Shown: positions 25,620 through 34,658 of the stretch, in pieces | How positions within the stretch are numbered: the stretch's first letter is position 1 | How the letters are laid out: each line of letters starts with the position of its first letter | Source: Oceanobacillus polygoni | GTDB taxonomy: Bacteria > Bacillota > Bacilli > Bacillales > Amphibacillaceae | Length of the DNA stretch: 64,000 bases | NCBI RefSeq assembly: GCF_008304605.1 | Contig: NZ_PIJY01000001.1 | Span: 1 to 64,000, forward strand | Direction: 5' to 3' | The notes under the pieces: model-generated | Seen by the model: only the letters and a program-made list of their open reading frames with translations | The model's database searches: none | What the model was told of the DNA's origin: nothing | Made by a program: the position numbers and the translations under genes

Positions 25620-27758
25620 TTAAGCTTTGCGAACAACAATCTCTTGATCAACAGCATCGACATGAACATGTTCGATTGTTTCTTCTTCTAAAATGAGATC
25701 TGTTAATTGATCTTCAATTTTATCCTGGATGACGCGACGTAATGGTCTTGCACCGAATCTTGGATCATAGCCTTGCTTAACAAGCTCTTGCTTCGCTTCG
25801 TCAGTAATTGTAATGTGAATATTATTTTCTTCAATCGTTTCTTCAAGCTCTTTTAGCATTAAATCAACAATTTGTAATAGGTCTTTTTCTGCTAACTCAT
25901 TAAAGTTAACAATCGCATCGAAACGGTTCAGGAATTCCGGTTTAAAATAGTTACTTAGGTTTTCCAATGTTGATACCGATTCATGACGATCGCTATTAAA
26001 GCCAACATTGACTGATTTTACTCCAGTTCCTGCGTTACTTGTCATAATAATCACAGTTTCTTTGAAGCTGACTTTTCTTCCGTGCGAATCCGTTAAATGA
26101 CCGTCCTCCATAATTTGCAGGAACATATTCTGTACGTCTGGATGTGCTTTTTCAATTTCATCCAAAAGCAGGATAGAATATGGATTACGACGTACACGTT
26201 CGGTTAATTGGCCTGCTTCTTCGTGACCAACATAGCCTGGAGGTGAACCAATAATTTTTGACACGGCGTGTTTTTCCATGTACTCACTCATATCAATACG
26301 AATCATCGAATCACGCGTACCGAATAATTCTTCTGCTAATACTTTTGTGAGTTCGGTTTTCCCTACACCAGTCGGTCCGACAAATAAGAAGGAACCAATT
26401 GGACGATCTTTCGATTTTAGTCCTGCACGGCTACGGCGGATTGCTTTAGCGACTTTATTCACTGCTTCATCTTGACCAATTACTTTCTTACGCAGGTTTT
26501 CAGCAATATTTTTCATTTTTGCTTGCTCGTCTGCCTGCATTTTCGTTACTGGGATGCCTGTTTTCTCTTCCACAATTAATTGAATATCTGAGATATCGAC
26601 ATCTAATACTTTTTCACCGTCCACTGCTTTTTCAACTTGTTTTTGTAACTGAATTTCCTGATATCTTAGATTAGCAGCACGTTCATAATCTTCTTTATCT
26701 GCCGCTTCTTGTTTCTCTTTGACTACCTCATCCAAACGTTTCTGTAGAGACTCAGAATCTTTTTGGGCATTTGCAAGGTTTAGACGTGATCCAACCTCAT
26801 CCATCAAGTCGATTGCTTTATCTGGTAAGAAGCGATCTTGAATATAACGGCTTGATAGTGTTACAAAGGCACGAACAACCTCATCTGAATAGCGAACTTC
26901 ATGGAATGCTTCATAACGATCTTTAATTCCGTTTATAATTTGAATAGCATCTTCTTGCGATGGCTCATTAACAATGATTGGTTGCAGGCGACGTTCAAGA
27001 GCTGCATCCTTTTCAATCTGACGGTATTCCTTCAATGTAGTTGCACCAATTAATTGAAGATCGCCGCGAGCTAGTGCCGGTTTCAGGATATTTCCTGCAT
27101 CCATTTGAGAACTTTCTGCAGTTCCAGCACCAACGATTAAATGAATCTCATCGATAAACAGGATAACATTGTCACGTGCTTGCAATTCTTCAATCAGTTT
27201 TTTCATGCGTTCTTCAAATTGTCCGCGAATTCCTGTGTTCGCTACAAGTGAAGCAACGTCAAGCAAGTAAATTTCCTTATTGAGCAGCTTTGCAGGTACG
27301 TTACCTTCTACAATTTTAACTGCTAGTCCTTCTGCGATTGCTGTTTTACCAACACCCGGCTCACCAATAAGGACAGGATTATTTTTCGTTCTTCTATTTA
27401 ATGTTTCAATAACTCGTTTAATTTCTTTATCACGGCCGATTACAGAATCAATGCTGCCAGCACGTGCTGCATCATTTAGGTTTTTTGCTAATTGGTCAAT
27501 TAAGCCATTCCCTTTTTTTGCTTTTTGTTTTGTTTGTGTTCCCGTTTTGCTTGCTCCATTACCTTGGAAGAAGTTATTTGAGAATGCTTCATTGAAATCC
27601 CCAAACGGAGAGTTTGAGAAAAAGTCATTTGAATTCATCATCTTCCCTTGAAGCTCTTGGAAACATGTACCACATAAGTGCATTTCTACACGTTGATTAT
27701 TTATTTGCATTTGCGCATTTATATTTGCTTCATTCGTACCACATTGTTGACATTTCAT
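25620..27758 (-). CDS. clpE: ATP-dependent Clp protease ATP-binding subunit ClpE
   Basis: ClpE is a class III heat-shock AAA+ unfoldase that partners with ClpP. The 712-residue protein has the diagnostic N-terminal zinc finger (C3, C6, C29, C32), a linker rich in Asn/Phe, then two AAA modules. Their Walker A motifs are GEPGVGKT and GPTGVGKT. A middle region with a UVR-like coiled coil ([16 protein letters not shown]) separates them. The C-terminal D2-small domain includes [16 protein letters not shown]. The promoter carries two CtsR operators, the expected control for clpE. AAGGAGGAATGG precedes the ATG. Confidence 0.97.
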   Translation of the reverse strand: MKCQQCGTNEANINAQMQINNQRVEMHLCGTCFQELQGKMMNSNDFFSNSPFGDFNEAFSNNFFQGNGASKTGTQTKQKAKKGNGLIDQLAKNLNDAARAGSIDSVIGRDKEIKRVIETLNRRTKNNPVLIGEPGVGKTAIAEGLAVKIVEGNVPAKLLNKEIYLLDVASLVANTGIRGQFEERMKKLIEELQARDNVILFIDEIHLIVGAGTAESSQMDAGNILKPALARGDLQLIGATTLKEYRQIEKDAALERRLQPIIVNEPSQEDAIQIINGIKDRYEAFHEVRYSDEVVRAFVTLSSRYIQDRFLPDKAIDLMDEVGSRLNLANAQKDSESLQKRLDEVVKEKQEAADKEDYERAANLRYQEIQLQKQVEKAVDGEKVLDVDISDIQLIVEEKTGIPVTKMQADEQAKMKNIAENLRKKVIGQDEAVNKVAKAIRRSRAGLKSKDRPIGSFLFVGPTGVGKTELTKVLAEELFGTRDSMIRIDMSEYMEKHAVSKIIGSPPGYVGHEEAGQLTERVRRNPYSILLLDEIEKAHPDVQNMFLQIMEDGHLTDSHGRKVSFKETVIIMTSNAGTGVKSVNVGFNSDRHESVSTLENLSNYFKPEFLNRFDAIVNFNELAEKDLLQIVDLMLKELEETIEENNIHITITDEAKQELVKQGYDPRFGARPLRRVIQDKIEDQLTDLILEEETIEHVHVDAVDQEIVVRKA

Positions 27759-27798
27759 TTTCCATTCCTCCTTGGAAATATTCCATATCGTTCGCAGG

Positions 27799-27821
27799 TT
27801 TGACTTTGACTATCTTTGACC
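27799..27821 (-). promoter_or_regulatory. CtsR operator 2 of clpE (with extra heptad)
   Basis: The minus strand reads GGTCAAAGATAGTCAAA (27805-27821), an exact CtsR heptad pair with 3-bp spacing. A further AGTCAAA heptad overlaps it at 27799-27805. It covers the transcription start region. Confidence 0.9.
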
Positions 27822-27829
27822 TTGATTTC

Positions 27830-27858
27830 ATTATACTCTGACCTTCTTTGACTTTCAA
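27830..27858 (-). promoter_or_regulatory. clpE promoter (sigma-A type)
   Basis: On the minus strand TTGAAA (27853-27858) and TATAAT (27830-27835) are exactly 17 bp apart. The spacer holds CtsR operator 1. Confidence 0.88.
27837..27853 (-). promoter_or_regulatory. CtsR operator 1 of clpE
   Basis: AGTCAAAGAAGGTCAGA on the minus strand is a CtsR heptad pair with one mismatch, filling the -35/-10 spacer. Confidence 0.85.
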
Positions 27859-27888
27859 GTGTTTTGATTAATTTTTTCATAGAACAAG

Positions 27889-27919
27889 AAAAAATCCCGA
27901 CTATCATTTTAGCCGAGAT
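27889..27919 (-). terminator. Terminator after the acyl-CoA synthetase gene
   Basis: On the minus strand ATCTCGGCTA pairs with TAGTCGGGAT (two G-U pairs) over a 6-nt loop, followed by TTTTTTC. Confidence 0.75.
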
Positions 27920-27931
27920 CGTTGATATGCT

Positions 27932-29509
27932 TTACTTTTCCGTTTCTCTTTGACGTAGCTCAACACGTCTGATTTTTCCGGATGTTGTTTTCGGAAGCTC
28001 GTCCAGAAACTCAATTTTCCTTGGATATTTATATGGTGCTGTTAATGCTTTAACATGTTCTTGTAATTCTTTGATCAATGCAGCTTCGTCTTTCTCTAAA
28101 TTATTCTTTAATACGACAAATGCTTTGACAATACTTCCGCGGATCTCATCCGGACTTGCAACGACTGCACATTCTTGAACGAATGGATGTTTGACTAAAG
28201 CATCTTCCACTTCAAATGGTCCAATCGTGTAACCAGAACTAATAATAATATCATCGCTTCTTCCTTCAAACCAAAAATAGCCATCTGCATCTTTTCGTGC
28301 TCTGTCTCCAGTGATGTAATAATCTCCACGGCGCGAGTGTTTTGTTCGTTCTATATCTTTATAATACTCTCTAAATAGGGCGGGGCTATCTACTTTCACA
28401 GCAATATCTCCAACTTCATTTGTCGAGACTTGTTTACCTTCATCGTCAATAATTTCAACATCATTACCTGGAGTTGGTTTGCCCATGGATCCCGGTTTCA
28501 CTTCCATCCCTTTCATTACTCCTAGTAATAACGTGTTTTCTGTCTGACCATAACCGTCGCGAACGGTGATATTAAAATGCTTACGGAATACGTCGATAAC
28601 CTCGACATTTAATGGTTCTCCAGCGGAAACAGCACTGGTTAAAGTAGAAAGGTCATATTCACTGATTGTATCTACCTTTGCCATCATTCGATATTCCGTT
28701 GGGGTGCAGCACAAAACGTTAATTGCCTGCTTCTCTAATAAACGTAAGTATTTTTTGGCATCAAATTTACCATGATAGATATAGCCGGTTGCTCCTGTTC
28801 CAAGTACAGATAAAAACGGAGTCCACACCCATTTCTGCCACCCTGGTCCAGCTGTTGCCCATACTTTATCTCCATCTTTAATAGAAAGCCAATGCTCTGG
28901 AGCCGTCCTTAAATGCGCATAGCCCCAACCATGTGTATGAACAACCCCCTTTGGACTTCCTGTTGTACCAGAGGTATAGGAAATAAAGGCAATGTCATCC
29001 TTTGTTGTTGAAGCAATCTCTAGTACATCGGATTGTTGCTCTCGCAGTTCATCTAAAAAATAGAAATCCTCTTTAGGCTCACCAACCACAAATTTGATTA
29101 AATCATCGTACTCCTCAATATCTTTATATTGATCTACAAAAGGATAATAACTAATAATCCCACGTACTTCCCCATGGCTTACACGGTATTGCAGGTCTTT
29201 TGTTTTCAGCATTTCAGAGCTTGGAATAACAACAACTCCTACTTTGATTGCTGCCAAATATACTTCATAAGCCTCTATTAGTCGAGGTATCATAATAAGT
29301 ACCTTATCTCCTCGCTTTAGTCCCTCACCAAGGAAAGCGTTACCAATTCTATTTACATTCCTTAGCAACTGCTCATAGCTCACTTCTTTGGTATGACCAG
29401 CTTCGTCCTCCCATATGAGTGCAGTACGATCTGTATCCATTGCATACTTTTCCATTTCCATTACAATATTATAATCTGCTGGCGCTATCAGGTCTGTCCG
29501 GTTCAACAT
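27932..29509 (-). CDS. Acyl-CoA synthetase (AMP-forming, YtcI/acetyl-CoA-synthetase-like)
   Basis: This 525-residue member of the ANL superfamily activates a carboxylic acid with ATP and CoA. It has the P-loop ISYTSGTTGSPKG, the aromatic motif YGQTEN, hinge GRSDDIIISSGYTIGP, and the catalytic C-terminal lysine in PKTTSGKIRR. It resembles the YtcI/medium-chain acyl-CoA ligase branch; the acid used is not readable from sequence. The start follows GGGAGGGG. It is monocistronic between two terminators, so it is not obviously tied to the other CoA-dependent genes at 44-47 kb. Confidence 0.9.
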   Translation of the reverse strand: MLNRTDLIAPADYNIVMEMEKYAMDTDRTALIWEDEAGHTKEVSYEQLLRNVNRIGNAFLGEGLKRGDKVLIMIPRLIEAYEVYLAAIKVGVVVIPSSEMLKTKDLQYRVSHGEVRGIISYYPFVDQYKDIEEYDDLIKFVVGEPKEDFYFLDELREQQSDVLEIASTTKDDIAFISYTSGTTGSPKGVVHTHGWGYAHLRTAPEHWLSIKDGDKVWATAGPGWQKWVWTPFLSVLGTGATGYIYHGKFDAKKYLRLLEKQAINVLCCTPTEYRMMAKVDTISEYDLSTLTSAVSAGEPLNVEVIDVFRKHFNITVRDGYGQTENTLLLGVMKGMEVKPGSMGKPTPGNDVEIIDDEGKQVSTNEVGDIAVKVDSPALFREYYKDIERTKHSRRGDYYITGDRARKDADGYFWFEGRSDDIIISSGYTIGPFEVEDALVKHPFVQECAVVASPDEIRGSIVKAFVVLKNNLEKDEAALIKELQEHVKALTAPYKYPRKIEFLDELPKTTSGKIRRVELRQRETEK

Positions 29510-29574
29510 GTATCCCCTCCCACAATGATTATTTTAATTGTAACAAATAATTAAGAATATTTATATTAATAATA

Positions 29575-29611
29575 AATAAAGACCGAATCAGATAGCGATT
29601 CGATCTTTATT
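29575..29611 (-). terminator. Terminator after pdaA
   Basis: AATAAAGA-c-CGAATC pairs with GATTCG-a-TCTTTATT (7-nt loop), T-rich on both sides. It lies 12 bp after the pdaA stop. Confidence 0.82.
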
Positions 29612-29622
29612 TAGATACTAAG

Positions 29623-30414
29623 TTAAAGTCCAAACATTCCATTTGGCAGCATATCATTTAATAGTAAATCATCCAGGCTTTTAAACGTATACCCTTGTTT
29701 TTTCAATTCCTGTATAACTTGCTCCAGTGCTTGAGCATTATCAGAGGACACTGCATGGAGCAGTATAATTGCCCCTGGATGCATTTGCTCCATAATCTGC
29801 TCATATGCATATTCCCAGCCTTTTTGATCCGCCACTTTCCAATCAGCAAAGGCAAGTGACCAGAACACATGAATTAACCCGAGTTCATTTGTCCATCGCA
29901 ATGTATCTTCATTAAAAACACCACGTGGTGGACGAAGAAATTTAATTTCCTTTTGATCCGTTAATTCTGCTACTGATGCCTCTAAGGTTTCTAATTCCTT
30001 TTGAATTGCTTCCTTGTTCATGATTGTGAAATCAGGATGATGATAAGAATGGTTTCCAATAATATGTCCCTCTTCAACCATCCGCTTCACAAGCTCTGGT
30101 TCACTTTCCACATAATGACCAGTTATGAAAAATGTTGCTGGAACCTCTTCCTTTTTTAACACTTCCAATATATCTGCTGTATAACCCTGCTCATACCCAT
30201 TATCAAATGTAAGGTAAATATTTTTCGCCCCAGAATCATCTACATAATAGGCGCCGTATTGGTCAAGCAGTTCCTTGTAATGACCGATTTCTGGAATTTG
30301 ATGATCAGCGTTTTTTTTATATCCCCAGCCAAAAGCGCCGGTAGTTCCTGGCTCCATGAAGCAAATGAAAAAGGTAAGAAAAGCGATGATCGATGTTAAC
30401 GTAAATTTCCGCAT
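29623..30414 (-). CDS. pdaA: Spore-cortex polysaccharide deacetylase PdaA
   Basis: PdaA deacetylates N-acetylmuramic acid as a step toward muramic-delta-lactam in the spore cortex. The 263-residue protein has a signal peptide (about 1-27) and a NodB-type domain. The characteristic PdaA variant TFDNGYEQGYT replaces the usual TFDDGP. HSYHHPDF supplies the metal histidines; RPPRGVF and LLHAVSSDN complete the active site. AGGTGGGTTGTT precedes the ATG. Expression should be in the forespore. The gene confirms a sporulating host. Confidence 0.93.
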   Translation of the reverse strand: MRKFTLTSIIAFLTFFICFMEPGTTGAFGWGYKKNADHQIPEIGHYKELLDQYGAYYVDDSGAKNIYLTFDNGYEQGYTADILEVLKKEEVPATFFITGHYVESEPELVKRMVEEGHIIGNHSYHHPDFTIMNKEAIQKELETLEASVAELTDQKEIKFLRPPRGVFNEDTLRWTNELGLIHVFWSLAFADWKVADQKGWEYAYEQIMEQMHPGAIILLHAVSSDNAQALEQVIQELKKQGYTFKSLDDLLLNDMLPNGMFGL

Positions 30415-30489
30415 AACAACCCACCTAGTTTTTTTCTTACCTTTTCCTATATGTTATTAAATTATGCATGTATCATTTCGTGAGAAAAG

Positions 30490-30514
30490 CCCCACTGAAT
30501 GAAGTTTCATTTTA
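30490..30514. repeat. Short interspersed motif, copy B (3' end of yuiF-like gene)
   Basis: CCCCACTGAATGAAGT and the following bases match the 25-bp motif at 3817-3841 in 22 of 25 positions. This copy overlaps the stop codon of the minus-strand transporter gene. On the minus strand it contains AATGAA-AC-TTCATT and then GGGG and TTTT. Confidence 0.5.
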
Positions 30515-31822
30515 CAAAATAAGTGCTGCTGCCCATCCAAATATAAATAACGGAATATTATAATGGAGGAAGGTTGGTACACACGTATCCCAGATATGGT
30601 GATGCTTTCCATCTGCATTGAGTCCAGCTGTAGGTCCAAGTGTACTATCAGATGCTGGAGAACCTGCATCCCCAAGCGCTCCTGCTGTTCCAATCAATGC
30701 CGCAGTCGCCATCGGTGAAAATCCGGCAGCAATACAAATTGGAACATATAAAGCTGCAATAATTGGAATCGTTCCAAATGAAGAACCAATTCCCATTGTG
30801 ATTAATAGGCCAACTAATAATAAAATAAAAGCAATGAGTACTTGGTTGTTGTTTAAATAGCCAGAACTCAACTCAACAAGTGCTTCTACCGCTCCTGTTT
30901 TATTTAGAATCGATCCATAGCCTGAGGCGACAAGCATAACAAATGCGATCGTTCCCATCATGCCAATTCCTTCTGTCATTACCTTGTCACCCTTTTTAAA
31001 TGGGATAACCAAGAATAAAAACATTAGTATAAGTCCAGTTAATGCACCTGCGATAAGATTTTTGGTAACCAGCTGTACAGCTAATGCGCCCAAAATAGCA
31101 ATTAATGTAAACAAGTGTTGTTTATTAAACGGGACGTTCTCCACTGTTGCAATTGTAATTGAAGATTCTGCTCCACCAGCTCCAGGTATTGCATCTCTGT
31201 CCTTTCGATAGGTAATAAAAATAGCAATAAATAACCCAACAATCATTCCACTTCCTGGGATAAGCATCGCCAGTGATACTTCATTTTCAGTAATAAAGGT
31301 GCCATTTTGTATCATGCCCTCTTCTATAATGCCTTGAAAGAGAAGTCCAAATCCTGCCGGTATCATAATGTATGGAGCTTTTAAACCAAAGGTTAAGGCT
31401 GATGCCACAGCACGACGGTCTAAACGCATTTCATCAAATAATTTTAATAAAGGCGGTATTAGAATTGGAATAAAAGCGATATGCACGGGCACTGCGTTTT
31501 GTGATAAGCAAGCAACTCCGGCTAATGCAAGTACCAATATTGTTTTCTTGCCTGTCAATTTGCGAATTAAAAAATTCACTAAAATAGTTGTAATGCCGGT
31601 ATAACTAATTGCAACAGCGAACGCACCCAGAAGAATATAACTCAATGCTGTATTTGATGCTGCTCCCATTCCACTTACCATCATTTCAATTGAGTCAACT
31701 AAACTCAAACCTGCCATTAAACCTGCTACAATTGATGCAGCAATAATGGCTATAATTACGTTCACGCGCAGTAAACATAAAATTGTCATTACAAGCACGG
31801 AAACAATTACAATCCATTCCAT
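30512..31822 (-). CDS. Na+/H+ antiporter-family transporter (YuiF-like)
   Basis: The 436-residue protein has about 11-12 transmembrane segments. It has an N-terminal Na_H_antiport_2-type segment and an NhaC-like core, with a conserved GTAGALGDAGSPASDSTLGP near the C terminus. Members such as B. subtilis YuiF are annotated as amino-acid transporters, others as Na+/H+ antiporters, so the substrate is uncertain. TTAGGGGGAAG precedes the ATG. It is monocistronic. Confidence 0.87.
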   Translation of the reverse strand: MEWIVIVSVLVMTILCLLRVNVIIAIIAASIVAGLMAGLSLVDSIEMMVSGMGAASNTALSYILLGAFAVAISYTGITTILVNFLIRKLTGKKTILVLALAGVACLSQNAVPVHIAFIPILIPPLLKLFDEMRLDRRAVASALTFGLKAPYIMIPAGFGLLFQGIIEEGMIQNGTFITENEVSLAMLIPGSGMIVGLFIAIFITYRKDRDAIPGAGGAESSITIATVENVPFNKQHLFTLIAILGALAVQLVTKNLIAGALTGLILMFLFLVIPFKKGDKVMTEGIGMMGTIAFVMLVASGYGSILNKTGAVEALVELSSGYLNNNQVLIAFILLLVGLLITMGIGSSFGTIPIIAALYVPICIAAGFSPMATAALIGTAGALGDAGSPASDSTLGPTAGLNADGKHHHIWDTCVPTFLHYNIPLFIFGWAAALIL

Positions 31823-31934
31823 CTCAAGCTTCCCCCTAAGTTCTTATCTATGTTGTATCATTCAATGAAACTTTAATACTTTAATATGATAAAGCATTAA
31901 AATGATAATTTCAACCCTTTTACGAAAATAAAAT

Positions 31935-31959
31935 ACCCTGCAAAAAAATTTCACAGGGT
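31935..31959 (-). terminator. Terminator after yfkD
   Basis: ACCCTG / CAGGGT with a 13-nt loop, followed on the minus strand by an ATTTTATTTT tract, just after the yfkD stop. Confidence 0.6.
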
Positions 31960-31965
31960 TCGTGT

Positions 31966-32766
31966 CTATTTTAATTGATAGGAGAAGGATACATGATCTT
32001 GAATTGGAATCCAAGCACCAATCCCTTGCTTCGTTACATTTTTAACTTCTAAGGATTTTTTCGATCCTTTTAGCTGGAGATAAACTTCTCCAAAGGTAAC
32101 CTGGCCTTTTTCGTTCACTGCTGGGGCAAATGCTTGTAAGGTTCCATGCTTTTTAGCTGGTATCGCATAGGAATTATCCTTCTTCGTATTTTTCCCGATT
32201 ATTGTCTGATAAGAAAGCGGAAGATTTGTTTTTTCCTTTGATTTAAGCAGCATCATTTTTTTTACATCATCAGGATTTGTTATTTTATTGGTTAAAGCAC
32301 CTTTAATTTCCTTTTCCTCTTGTTGAATATAGTTCATGTTTTGTGGTGTTTCCCCACCAACATTATTTAATTCATTCATATTGATTGGTTGGTATTCCCA
32401 ATTGATATTCGACTCATCTGACTGGTAATTTAAAGGCCAGCGCCCAAGATATACCATTCCGCGGTAACCAATAGCAACTGGAGATGGCTTTAATGATGTT
32501 TCGTTTAGCATTTTAATTAGGTCCGGATTTTCAATAGAGATGGAAAGTTCATCAATCAATTCCTGTGTTAGTTCACTTGGTTCAATCACTTCCTGATCTT
32601 CTGTTGAATTCGGAAACGTATTTTCTTTCGCGATATCTAGAACATGGCTAGGAATTTCATTAGCATCCTCTGACTTTTTTTCAGCTATACCGACCGATGG
32701 GAAAAAAAGACTTAATAAGAAAGCAAGAGCAATTATGAGATTGCGAGTCATTTTGTGTATTTTCAT
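31966..32766 (-). CDS. yfkD: YfkD-like secreted protein
   Basis: The 266-residue protein has a signal peptide (about 1-28). It resembles B. subtilis YfkD across SPVAIGYRGMVYLGRWPLNY and the C-terminal GTLQAFAPAVNEKGQVTFGEVYL. The function is unknown. The ribosome binding site AAAGGAATGGG precedes the first ATG; a second in-frame ATG five codons on is also possible. yfkD, pdaA (yfjS) and yfkH-yfkJ lie close together in B. subtilis, so this group is partly syntenic. Confidence 0.8.
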   Translation of the reverse strand: MKIHKMTRNLIIALAFLLSLFFPSVGIAEKKSEDANEIPSHVLDIAKENTFPNSTEDQEVIEPSELTQELIDELSISIENPDLIKMLNETSLKPSPVAIGYRGMVYLGRWPLNYQSDESNINWEYQPINMNELNNVGGETPQNMNYIQQEEKEIKGALTNKITNPDDVKKMMLLKSKEKTNLPLSYQTIIGKNTKKDNSYAIPAKKHGTLQAFAPAVNEKGQVTFGEVYLQLKGSKKSLEVKNVTKQGIGAWIPIQDHVSFSYQLK

Positions 32767-32838
32767 GGTTTCCCATTCCTTTCTTTTTCCCTATTTTTTT
32801 CGGTTCAGAGGAAATTATACATACCTATGTCGAAGAAT

Positions 32839-32868
32839 TAAAAAAAGGACACCCGAATGAGCATCCTT
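32839..32868 (-). terminator. Terminator after the ABC permease
   Basis: On the minus strand AAGGA-(14)-TCCTT with inner wobble pairs is followed by TTTTTTT. It ends the two-gene amino-acid transporter operon directly. Confidence 0.65.
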
Positions 32869-32869
32869 C

Positions 32870-33553
32870 CTAAACAAATCGACTATATCTTTTTTCTAAT
32901 CGTTCTTGTAAAACGCCAATTAATATACAGATTGGCCAATAAATAAGTGCCACAAGCACATACATCGTCATCGCATCAAATTCCCTACCAGCTACAATCT
33001 GTGTCTTCTGAAAAAGCTCTGGTACGGTAATAACAGCTGCTAATGATGTAGCTTTTACAACATCCATAAACACATTTGTTAGCGGAGGTATAGCAATTCG
33101 CGTTGCCTGGGGCAAGATTATTTTTCGAAGCGTTGTCCAATACGGCATATTTAATGCCTTTGCCGATTCCCATTGTCCAGTATCGATACTGTTGAGAGAA
33201 GCCCTGTCTACTTCAGCTATATATGCCGCACTGTTGAGCCCAAAACCAATAATAGCTGCCGCTGTCGCTGTGAATTGAATTCCAACTACAGGCAGTCCAA
33301 AATAAAGGATAAAAAGAAATACAAGCATTGGTGTACCACGCATAAAGGAAATATAAATACGTGCTGGAAGGTGTAATAGACCACGTTTTGAGCTCCTAGC
33401 CAAAGCTAGAAATAGACCTAATACGAGACCTATCCCCATTCCAGCTATTGAAACAATCAACGTCATTGGTAACCCCTCTAGAACAAAGGGTAAACTTTTA
33501 ATGGCTAATTCAATATCAAATAATCCTCCGAAATCAAATCCATTGAAGTTCAT
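32870..33553 (-). CDS. Amino-acid ABC transporter permease
   Basis: This 227-residue HisM/GlnP-type permease has five hydrophobic segments. The coupling EAA-like loop is GQWESAKALNMPYWTTLRKI; the N-terminal SLPFVLEGLPMTL and MRGTPMLVFLF are also typical. It imports polar amino acids together with the binding protein encoded just upstream. No ATPase gene follows; a terminator comes within 2 bp of the stop. A shared or distant ATPase must serve it. Confidence 0.93.
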   Translation of the reverse strand: MNFNGFDFGGLFDIELAIKSLPFVLEGLPMTLIVSIAGMGIGLVLGLFLALARSSKRGLLHLPARIYISFMRGTPMLVFLFILYFGLPVVGIQFTATAAAIIGFGLNSAAYIAEVDRASLNSIDTGQWESAKALNMPYWTTLRKIILPQATRIAIPPLTNVFMDVVKATSLAAVITVPELFQKTQIVAGREFDAMTMYVLVALIYWPICILIGVLQERLEKRYSRFV

Positions 33554-33574
33554 TTTTCAATTCCCCTTAAAGCC

Positions 33575-34420
33575 TTACAGTTTAAGACCTTCTATTTCCT
33601 CAATATCGCCTTCTGGTTTTTCAGAGGCATCTTCCTCATAAAACTGGATTGCGAGCTCTGATAATGTTCCATCTTCACGCATTTCATTTAATACACGGTT
33701 AATCTCTTCGGTTAACTTGTCAGCATCTTTTGGTATAACAACCGCCTGTTCAGTTGGATGGAATTTTAATGTTGGATGCAAATGCAAATCAAAATCAGGA
33801 AACGCTGCTACGCCAAACTTTGTTAAATAATAATCATTTATAACTACATCTGTACGTGCATTACTGACATCGCTTAAATATGCTTCATTTGGAGCGTTTC
33901 CATAAGTCACAACTTCTGCACCAAAGTGTTCCGCAATTTGACTGTAAATTGTTGTTGCTCCACCACCAGCTTTTTTACCTTCTAAATCTTCTAATGACTC
34001 GATTCCAGAGTTATCCGATTCACGAACTGCCATGGTCGAATAAGAGTATTTATAAGGCTCACTGAAGTTAAATTGTTCTTTTCTAGAATCTGTAGGCTCA
34101 ATATCATTCGCTGCTACATCAATTCTTCCACTTTGAATTGCTGGAAGCATACTATCAATTCCCATAATTTCAAAGCTAACGTCAAGATCTAAACGATTTG
34201 CGATCTCACGCATTACTTCCACATCATATCCTGTTAATTCATCATTCTCATCATAATAAGACGCAGCAATTAGTGTACCAGAAGTACCAACAACGAGTTC
34301 CCCTGCATCTTGAACTTCTTCCCATCTTTCATCTTCAGTGGCTGTATCTCCAGAATTGCCACATGCACTTAACACAGTAATAACAGCTAAAAGCATTAAA
34401 AACAATCTAAACTTATTCAA
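33575..34420 (-). CDS. Amino-acid ABC transporter substrate-binding lipoprotein
   Basis: This 281-residue family 3 solute-binding protein starts at a TTG (34420), 6 bp after AAGGGGTG. The ATG at 34453 would hide that ribosome binding site. A lipoprotein signal with lipobox VLSAC (Cys near residue 20) anchors it to the membrane. The body has GELVVGTSGTLIAASYYDENDELTGYDVEV and the family signature IMGIDSMLPAIQSGRIDVAANDIEPTDSRKE in sequence. It probably binds a polar amino acid such as glutamine or cystine. The C-terminal tail is unusually acidic (EEDASEKPEGDIEEIEG). Confidence 0.93.
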   Translation of the reverse strand: MNKFRLFLMLLAVITVLSACGNSGDTATEDERWEEVQDAGELVVGTSGTLIAASYYDENDELTGYDVEVMREIANRLDLDVSFEIMGIDSMLPAIQSGRIDVAANDIEPTDSRKEQFNFSEPYKYSYSTMAVRESDNSGIESLEDLEGKKAGGGATTIYSQIAEHFGAEVVTYGNAPNEAYLSDVSNARTDVVINDYYLTKFGVAAFPDFDLHLHPTLKFHPTEQAVVIPKDADKLTEEINRVLNEMREDGTLSELAIQFYEEDASEKPEGDIEEIEGLKL

Positions 34421-34569
34421 CCAAAGCACCCCTTTGTTATATATAATTTTCAAAAGTAATTGTAACAGAATTAAGTTGCTAAGACAACGAAATGTATTCT
34501 GTTTTAAAAGATTATATTAAAAAATTGTAACAATTACCCTGTTGCTAAAAAATTTAACTAAAGTTTATG

Positions 34570-34597
34570 TTGACTCTCGTTTTATTCTTGATATAAT
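34570..34597 (+). promoter_or_regulatory. pfeT promoter (sigma-A type)
   Basis: TTGACT (34570-34575) and TATAAT (34592-34597) are 16 bp apart. A PerR box begins 14 bp downstream of the -10. Confidence 0.75.
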
Positions 34598-34610
34598 AAT
34601 AAATATCTAA

Positions 34611-34625
34611 TTATAATAATTATAA
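34611..34625 (+). promoter_or_regulatory. Exact PerR box at pfeT
   Basis: TTATAATAATTATAA is identical to the PerR consensus. It lies just after the promoter and 34 bp before the gene, where PerR would block transcription until peroxide or iron conditions release it. Confidence 0.93.
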
Positions 34626-34658
34626 ATAAGTAACAGTTATTAAAAGGAGGAAACTGTC

